This document shows positions 59,772-64,000 of a DNA stretch of 64,000 nt, in pieces. Origin of the DNA: a virus. Each line of letters begins with the position of its first letter. Position 1 is the stretch's first letter. The position numbers were made by a program, and so were the translations under genes. The DNA lies in IMG/VR virus record IMGVR_UViG_3300007538_000022, positions 1 through 64,000 of that record. One strand, 5' to 3'. The notes beneath the pieces are model-generated. The model was given only the letters and a program-made list of their open reading frames with translations, searched no databases and had not been told where the DNA came from.

Positions 59772-60083
59772 ATGAAAGAAATTAAAGAATTATATAATCA
59801 TTTAAAAAATTCAGCAAAAAAAAGAAATATTCCATTTTCGCTAACATTAACAGATCTAAATAACTTATCATTTCCGTTAACGTGTCCAGTGTTAGGTATA
59901 AAATTACAATGGAATACTGGAAATCCAAAAGATAATTCGTATTCCATTGATCGAATTGATTCTACTAAAGGGTATGAAATTGACAATATTATTGTCATTA
60001 GCTATAGAGCTAACAAATTAAAAAATAATGCAACATTAAATGAATTAAATCTAATAGCTGGATTTTACAACTCTTTAATGTGA
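59772..60083 (+). CDS. HNH-like endonuclease (possible homing endonuclease)
   Basis: 103 residues on the plus strand. CPVLGIKLQWNTGNPKDNSYSIDRID followed by YEIDNIIVISYRANKLKNN is a pattern of small phage HNH-type nucleases: a Cys near the start, D-R-I-D in place of the HN strand, and N-I-x-V-x-S-x-x-x-N in the final helix. The second Cys of the zinc pair is absent. Located against the flow of neighbouring genes with no promoter, it looks like an inserted selfish element. Confidence 0.7.
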   Translation: MKEIKELYNHLKNSAKKRNIPFSLTLTDLNNLSFPLTCPVLGIKLQWNTGNPKDNSYSIDRIDSTKGYEIDNIIVISYRANKLKNNATLNELNLIAGFYNSLM

Positions 60084-60244
60084 TTATTAATGTAATTTAT
60101 CCAATGCCCTTTAACATCAACAAAATCGTGTGGATTGTAAAAAAATCGAGTATATTTAACATTTGATTCTTCTTCAACCCACTCTTTAATAGCAAATACT
60201 TGGTTAATGTTTATTAAATATTGGCTAATATGTACAAAGTTCAC
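60065..60244 (-). CDS. 59-residue small protein, GTG start
   Basis: VNFVHISQYLININQVFAIK, then EWVEEESNVKYTRFFYNPHD, ending NYINNHIKEL. The GTG overlaps the stop of gene 60241 as GTGA, indicating coupling. It overlaps the 3' end of the convergent HNH gene by 19 bases. The pattern (QYLIN-x-x-x-V-F-A-I-K-E-W) is one I associate with small T4-like phage proteins of unknown function. Confidence 0.5.
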   Translation of the reverse strand: MNFVHISQYLININQVFAIKEWVEEESNVKYTRFFYNPHDFVDVKGHWINYINNHIKEL

Positions 60245-60381
60245 GCACGTGTTGCCTGTCTTTTACGAAGTTCTTTATTAATTTTAACTTGATCCTTTTT
60301 TCTACCTTTAAAGTTAAGAAGTTTTTCAGTTGACATACCTTCTACTGAAACTTTTGAACCTTTAGAACCTATTTTCATCAT
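60241..60381 (-). CDS. 46-residue basic protein
   Basis: MMKIGSKGSKVSVEGMSTEK, then LLNFKGRKKDQVKINKELRK, ending QATRA. Very basic, probably nucleic-acid binding. GGAGAAAT precedes the ATG at ideal spacing; coupled with 60065. Confidence 0.55.
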   Translation of the reverse strand: MMKIGSKGSKVSVEGMSTEKLLNFKGRKKDQVKINKELRKRQATRA

Positions 60382-60391
60382 ATTTCTCCAA

Positions 60392-60475
60392 TTAAAATTT
60401 TTGAATTGTTACAATTCTACCAATAATGAACCCTAATATAAAAGAAATTAGCATCCACCCTATAAATAATTCCAT
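60392..60475 (-). CDS. 27-residue single-span membrane peptide
   Basis: MELFIGWMLISFILGFIIGR, ending IVTIQKF: one transmembrane helix with a GxxxG-like face. It fits the gap between 60479 and 60381 exactly, in the same direction. Too short for confident calling. Confidence 0.45.
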   Translation of the reverse strand: MELFIGWMLISFILGFIIGRIVTIQKF

Positions 60476-60478
60476 TGT

Positions 60479-60772
60479 TTAATGCCCGTAGTTAAACCCG
60501 TATAAATATGATTTTCCACTTTTACATCTCATTTGACTGTCAAAAAACCCACAGCAACCTTCATTTTTTATTTTTGTGTATTGTTTATGTCCATTATATG
60601 TATTAGGAAAAATCCTAAAATTATCTTCATATTCAGTATCTAGCATTGCTATAGATAATGCAACTAAAATTTCTAAACGATCTTCCATAGGAATTTCTTG
60701 CATCATTTCATCATCTAACAAATACCCTATTTTATCTATCGCATACTTTTCATAAGAATCTGTAGTATTCAT
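60479..60772 (-). CDS. conserved small phage protein
   Basis: 97 residues. N-terminal helices (EKYAIDKIGYLLDDEMMQEI, RLEILVALSIAML), and a Cys-containing C-terminus: GCCGFFDSQMRCKSG, KSYLYGFNYGH. The C-terminal pattern is one I have seen in phage proteins of unknown function; three Cys could bind metal. Driven by a consensus early promoter. Confidence 0.6.
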   Translation of the reverse strand: MNTTDSYEKYAIDKIGYLLDDEMMQEIPMEDRLEILVALSIAMLDTEYEDNFRIFPNTYNGHKQYTKIKNEGCCGFFDSQMRCKSGKSYLYGFNYGH

Positions 60773-60803
60773 ACAGTTATTTTTTTATTTTGTTAAAAAC
60801 TAT

Positions 60804-60832
60804 ATTATACATGTTTGTTAATATTATGTCAA
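60804..60832 (-). promoter_or_regulatory. sigma70-type early promoter
   Basis: Minus strand TTGACA (60832-60827), 17-base spacer, TATAAT (60809-60804): exact consensus; start of transcription near 60797, before the gene at 60772. Nothing else is seen in the 113-base gap. Confidence 0.9.
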
Positions 60833-60885
60833 CTGTTTTTAAAAAATATCGTTTATGTGTTAGTAAATGTAAATTTGATCGAGTA

Positions 60886-61119
60886 TTATTCGTTATCATC
60901 TAATAACTTTCCAGTATTACAATAATATATAAATTTAACCCATTTAATATCATCATTTAACTTGTTAATATCCATATCGTAGGAGCTTATAACTGTTGCA
61001 TATCGCATTTCGCTATGTCGATTTTCTCTAATCATTAATTCTAAATCGTTTAATCTACGAGATTTAATTCGTTGTTTCAGTTTAATTTTTTCTTTTAGTG
61101 CTCTAATTGTTTGTTTCAT
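60886..61119 (-). CDS. hypothetical coiled-coil protein
   Basis: 77 residues from ATG 61119 (MKQTIRALKEKIKLKQRIKS); the longer frame to 61203 would overlap the next gene. Basic N-terminal helix, then SEMRYATVISSYDMDINKLN. A weak GAG site precedes the ATG. No family recognised. Confidence 0.45.
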   Translation of the reverse strand: MKQTIRALKEKIKLKQRIKSRRLNDLELMIRENRHSEMRYATVISSYDMDINKLNDDIKWVKFIYYCNTGKLLDDNE

Positions 61120-61141
61120 TGTGTCTCTATTGTTAAGTAGT

Positions 61142-61774
61142 TTAAGTCCATAGGGAATGATAATATTTACCAAATAATCTAAGACCATTATTAATTCGTT
61201 CATGATACTTATCTAGATTCTCCTTATCAATTTCAAAGTTAAAAGGTTTGTCCGGTGTACTAGGTAGTTCTTTAAAAAACTCATCTTCTCCATCGATTAA
61301 TTTTTGCTGAAATGCCCAAATCATTTCATCTATGATCCAATCCCACCTTAAAAACCAGTTGTCGTCAACATCGTCAAATTGTTGATTTTCATTTTTATTC
61401 CGTAAGTTATCTGGAACATCATCATTATCAACAAATGGAGCTCCATGTTTTTCCTTTTTTAGTTCAATAAGTAACGGTACAATGATATGCGCCAAAGTTA
61501 CATCAGCAGACCATGTATCATACTTATCTATTTTTACTTTTACTTTTTGTTTCTTTTTAGAATGTATCCACTCTAAAAAGTTATACAATATTGTTTGATT
61601 ACTTTCAATCCGTTCTTTAAATCCATAAGCAAGCCAGTCACCGAACTTATGAACACAATCTGCTGAACATTTAATACCATACTCGTCAGTTTGTTTAGGA
61701 TACCACCACATTAACATTTCTGCTAATTGATACGGACCTATCCAAGTTATATATGGGCCTACATACACTTTCAT
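61142..61774 (-). CDS. conserved phage protein of unknown function
   Basis: 210 residues. KVYVGPYITWIGPYQLAEML, KKQKVKVKIDKYDTWSADVT, LAHIIVPLLIELKKEKHGAP, then WFLRWDWIIDEMIWAFQQ are conserved blocks I recognise from many T4-like phages; no activity known. Note HGAP and repeated Trp/Asp in the last block. Its start overlaps the stop of 61774 by one base. Confidence 0.65.
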   Translation of the reverse strand: MKVYVGPYITWIGPYQLAEMLMWWYPKQTDEYGIKCSADCVHKFGDWLAYGFKERIESNQTILYNFLEWIHSKKKQKVKVKIDKYDTWSADVTLAHIIVPLLIELKKEKHGAPFVDNDDVPDNLRNKNENQQFDDVDDNWFLRWDWIIDEMIWAFQQKLIDGEDEFFKELPSTPDKPFNFEIDKENLDKYHERINNGLRLFGKYYHSLWT

Positions 61775-62088
61775 TATTTTTCCTCTAAAAAGTCAAGAGC
61801 ATCTTTAACTGCAGATATCCAATTTAATGCTGTTTGTTTAGATAATATAATTTCATGATCGATAGTGTTTGAACCACTAAACAAGAATTTAAGTTTTTCA
61901 AAAAATGTAAACTGTTTTTGAACATAAAAACTTACTTCCACACACTGCAAATCTTTTTCAGCATTAACTTCAACCCATGTATTTATTGAATGCTCGTGTG
62001 ACATGCAATCACATTGTACTGTAAAACAAATTGCATTATCGTATTCAGCAGAAGTTGATATTCCAACCGTAGGTTTTTCTCTTTTCAT
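61774..62088 (-). CDS. hypothetical phage protein
   Basis: 104 residues: FTVQCDCMSHEHSINTWVEV gives a C-x-C-x4-H-x-H cluster that might bind metal; a beta-rich middle; final helix (TALNWISAVKDALDFLEEK). Transcribed with 61142. Function unknown. Confidence 0.5.
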   Translation of the reverse strand: MKREKPTVGISTSAEYDNAICFTVQCDCMSHEHSINTWVEVNAEKDLQCVEVSFYVQKQFTFFEKLKFLFSGSNTIDHEIILSKQTALNWISAVKDALDFLEEK

Positions 62089-62212
62089 AGCTATTTATTT
62101 TTTTTAAACTGTGGAAATAATGAAATTAAAACAATCGGTACTATTTTGAAAACGTATAGTATTTTAATTTCAATCCAGATAGTATTAGATTTACGCACAA
62201 TAACAACTAATG

Positions 62213-62986
62213 CTAAATTTCAAGTACTTTAGTAAAATAACTAGTATCTTTAAGCTCACCGGGATATCCTTTGGGATTACTTTCAATTTGAGTATTTCCA
62301 ATTTCATAACTCACTGATTCATGTATATGTCCGTGAATCCATAACTTTGGGTTATACTGTAATATATGTTCGGACAAATCTGAACAATAACCGTGATTAA
62401 TTGATGAATTTTTAAATTTTTCTGCAATTGATTTAAAACTAGGAGCATGATGTGTAATTACAATATTAGTATGCTCAGTTGAGTACGATTTTTTAAAAAA
62501 CTCAATAGTTTTATTAAATTCAACAAATGCATCTTTAGGATCAAATTTTCTCATATATGGCACTCCATATGATCCTGTTCTAATACAGTGAAAATCATTC
62601 ATTCGTTTTCTAACTATAAACGCAGTTAATTCATCATAGTTATTATAGTCCGACCACATAGTACTACCTAAAAATCGGTAGTTTTCAATGTCAATGTAAG
62701 ATCGATTAAGTACAGTTAAATTAGGATAGCTCAATTGACTAATATAATCATTAACTAGTTTAACTGAACCTTTATAAAATTCATGATTACCAAATACATA
62801 TAAAACATGTTTAAATCGTGTAGTTACATCATTAAAAAAATATTCAAACTTTTTAATTTTGGATAAAATGCAAATATCTCCTGCTAGAATTAGTATAGTA
62901 TTTTGTTCATCTTCTGAACTGTCTAAACAAAATGGTTCTTTATCATACCATTCTAAATGTAAATCTGATTCTATTCTTACTTTCAT
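62213..62986 (-). CDS. calcineurin-like metallophosphoesterase
   Basis: 257 residues. Motifs in order: SDLHLEW (D-x-H), LAGDICI (GD), FGNHEFY (GNHE), VITHHAPSFKS, and LWIHGHIHES (GH-x-H). A compact cytosolic phosphoesterase common in T4-like phages and host genomes. Substrate unknown (nucleotide, protein or nucleic acid). Overlaps the next small gene by four bases. Confidence 0.88.
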   Translation of the reverse strand: MKVRIESDLHLEWYDKEPFCLDSSEDEQNTILILAGDICILSKIKKFEYFFNDVTTRFKHVLYVFGNHEFYKGSVKLVNDYISQLSYPNLTVLNRSYIDIENYRFLGSTMWSDYNNYDELTAFIVRKRMNDFHCIRTGSYGVPYMRKFDPKDAFVEFNKTIEFFKKSYSTEHTNIVITHHAPSFKSIAEKFKNSSINHGYCSDLSEHILQYNPKLWIHGHIHESVSYEIGNTQIESNPKGYPGELKDTSYFTKVLEI

Positions 62987-63180
62987 TTTTTGTATAATCT
63001 CTTATGGGTTAGTCTATGATGTTTTAATATTTTACCTATAGATTTATATAGGGCATATTCTGTATATAAAAACGAACTTGCTAATCTTAACATAAAAATT
63101 AAATCTATAACTGTATCTGAAACTAGCAATGCTCCAATGGAAAATGATAATACTATAGTTATTATAACATCTATAAACAT
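62983..63180 (-). CDS. small membrane protein
   Basis: 65 residues from ATG 63180 (MFIDVIITIVLSFSIGALLV); an in-frame GTG at 63189 is an alternative start next to the thyA stop. N-terminal hydrophobic segment (about 2-20) and a second weaker one (LIFMLRLASSFLY), then a basic tail (HHRLTHKRLYKK). Function unknown. Confidence 0.5.
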   Translation of the reverse strand: MFIDVIITIVLSFSIGALLVSDTVIDLIFMLRLASSFLYTEYALYKSIGKILKHHRLTHKRLYKK

Positions 63181-63190
63181 AGTAGTCACG

Positions 63191-64000
63191 CTATACTGCT
63201 ACAGGAGCAGAAATTTTTCCTAATGGATTATAATTAACAACATTAAAATCGGATAACTTAAAATCATTAATATTATTAACAGTGTTTGTTATATATAGTT
63301 TTGGATCAGATAAATTGTATGTATCCCTAGACAATAACTCCGTAACTTGTTCGATGTGATTCTTATATATGTGGCAATCACCTCCTGTCCAAATAAATGT
63401 ATGGGGGATCATATTTGTTATATGTGCAATCATATACGTTAGCAAGGAATAACTAGCAATATTATATGGCAATCCTAAAAACAAATCTGAAGATCTTTGA
63501 TACAATTGACAAGAAAGTGCATATCTTGGAATATTCCTTTCATCCAAATCCATATTAATTATGTATTCTTCTGTTTTTAACACAACACTACTACATTTTG
63601 ATAATCGATCTCTTACCATATCAACATATTCGGTGTCGTTTGTTAGCCTAGCTCTTTCAATTGTAGGAATTTGACTAGTATAAAACTGAAAAAAACAGTG
63701 GCATGGAGCTAATGCCATTTTACCATTTAATACATTATTGTGTGGGGATTGTGTTTCATCTGGTAAGTCTGCTACATTCCATGCTGACACAATATGTCGT
63801 CTACTTGCTGGTCTTTCAATTAATGATTGAATAACTTGTTCTATTTGATCTATTGTTTGCCCGTTTGGAGTTTTCCATGATCTCCATTGATGTCCGTAAA
63901 TTGGGCCTAATTCACCTGAATGATTATTATCATATACTGCCCATTCTTTCCATATAGTGTCTTGATTTTCTTTTAAATTACAAATTTTGGCAAGATCTTC
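63191..64000 (-). CDS. thyA: thymidylate synthase ThyA (partial at right edge)
   Basis: The frame is open to the window end; 269 residues are seen, lacking the N-terminus. ThyA motifs: [41 protein letters not shown] with catalytic Cys, [21 protein letters not shown], and [13 protein letters not shown]-type [11 protein letters not shown]. Makes dTMP from dUMP with methylene-tetrahydrofolate; DHFR at 23352 recycles the folate. Classical ThyA, not the flavin-dependent ThyX common in some marine phages. Confidence 0.95.
   Translation of the reverse strand, partial: EDLAKICNLKENQDTIWKEWAVYDNNHSGELGPIYGHQWRSWKTPNGQTIDQIEQVIQSLIERPASRRHIVSAWNVADLPDETQSPHNNVLNGKMALAPCHCFFQFYTSQIPTIERARLTNDTEYVDMVRDRLSKCSSVVLKTEEYIINMDLDERNIPRYALSCQLYQRSSDLFLGLPYNIASYSLLTYMIAHITNMIPHTFIWTGGDCHIYKNHIEQVTELLSRDTYNLSDPKLYITNTVNNINDFKLSDFNVVNYNPLGKISAPVAV

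Noticed and set aside
62100-62212. Short open frame between the phosphoesterase and gene 61774
   Set aside because: About 35 codons (VRKSNTIWIEIK onward) with only a GTG start and no ribosome site; may be a membrane peptide, but support is too weak.
1-64000. tRNA and other RNA genes
   Set aside because: Gaps between genes are short and taken up by hairpins and promoters; no cloverleaf was seen by eye. A covariance-model scan was not possible, so a missed tRNA cannot be fully excluded.

Overview
This window is part of the genome of a T4-like (contractile-tailed, myovirus-type) phage. It is visibly AT-rich, roughly two-thirds A+T by eye. The T4 replication and nucleotide genes are recognisable: gp43 polymerase, gp45 clamp, gp44 clamp loader, gp39 and gp52 topoisomerase, gp30 ligase, DexA, gp31, dCMP deaminase, DHFR, ThyA and a DsbA-like protein. 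The large fibre/baseplate proteins, phoH and the short N-terminal modules resemble those of marine T4-like phages (cyanophages, SAR11 phages). The host cannot be named from the sequence. Spanins, an LpxH-like phosphatase and sigma70-type promoters point to a Gram-negative host. No integrase, CRISPR array or convincing tRNA gene was seen. Nearly all genes are on the minus strand; the exceptions are phoH, one metalloprotease and one HNH gene.

Layout, left to right. 1-2912: tail-fibre-like virion genes, including a protein cut by the window edge, carrying tandem carbohydrate-binding-like modules. 2989-8644: metabolism and DNA-modification genes (FolE, phosphoribosyltransferase, dUTPase, a glycosyltransferase, a small QueD-like protein, and a TGT/DpdA-like transglycosylase). 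8957-13101: gp45 and a DNA polymerase gene broken in two inside the YGD|TDS catalytic motif, each half carrying half of a split intein, with a decayed Vsr-like endonuclease between them. 13181-15397: DsbA-like protein and likely head-core or internal proteins. 15470-18469: a ClpA-type unfoldase and a J-domain protein. 18488-20341: lysis cassette (holin-like protein, o-spanin, i-spanin, GH19 endolysin). 20349-27229: two conserved phage proteins, then phoH, dCMP deaminase, DHFR, gp44, DexA, gp31-like co-chaperonin and a truncated DnaE-like protein. 27222-42782: adhesion/baseplate block with a 2619-residue protein; four members share an N-terminal anchor-like module. 42962-51171: accessory block of small proteins with N-termini like T4 capsid-targeting signals (a second GH19 enzyme, two HExxH metalloproteases, an ArcS-core-like protein, ParB-like proteins), plus UvsE and a glycosyltransferase. 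51175-59588: QueD, gp52, gp39, a BFD-like mini-ferredoxin, a third metalloprotease, GT2, an LpxH-like phosphatase and DNA ligase. 59634-64000: small proteins, HNH endonuclease, a phosphoesterase and thymidylate synthase (cut by the right edge).

How it fits together. FolE and QueD would start 7-deazaguanine synthesis and the DpdA-like enzyme could insert the base into phage DNA; QueE and QueC are not in the window. dUTPase, dCMP deaminase, DHFR and ThyA form a dTTP supply line. ClpA, the J-protein and the gp31-like co-chaperonin suggest takeover of host protein quality control. Six accessory proteins carry an [I/L]-x-E-[A/G] site close to the N-terminus, as in T4 internal proteins cut by the prohead protease. 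This suggests a set of enzymes packaged in the head and injected with the DNA, the most novel hypothesis here. Early genes have near-consensus sigma70 promoters (five found). Structural genes have candidate late motifs of the form GATAAATA or CTAAATA.
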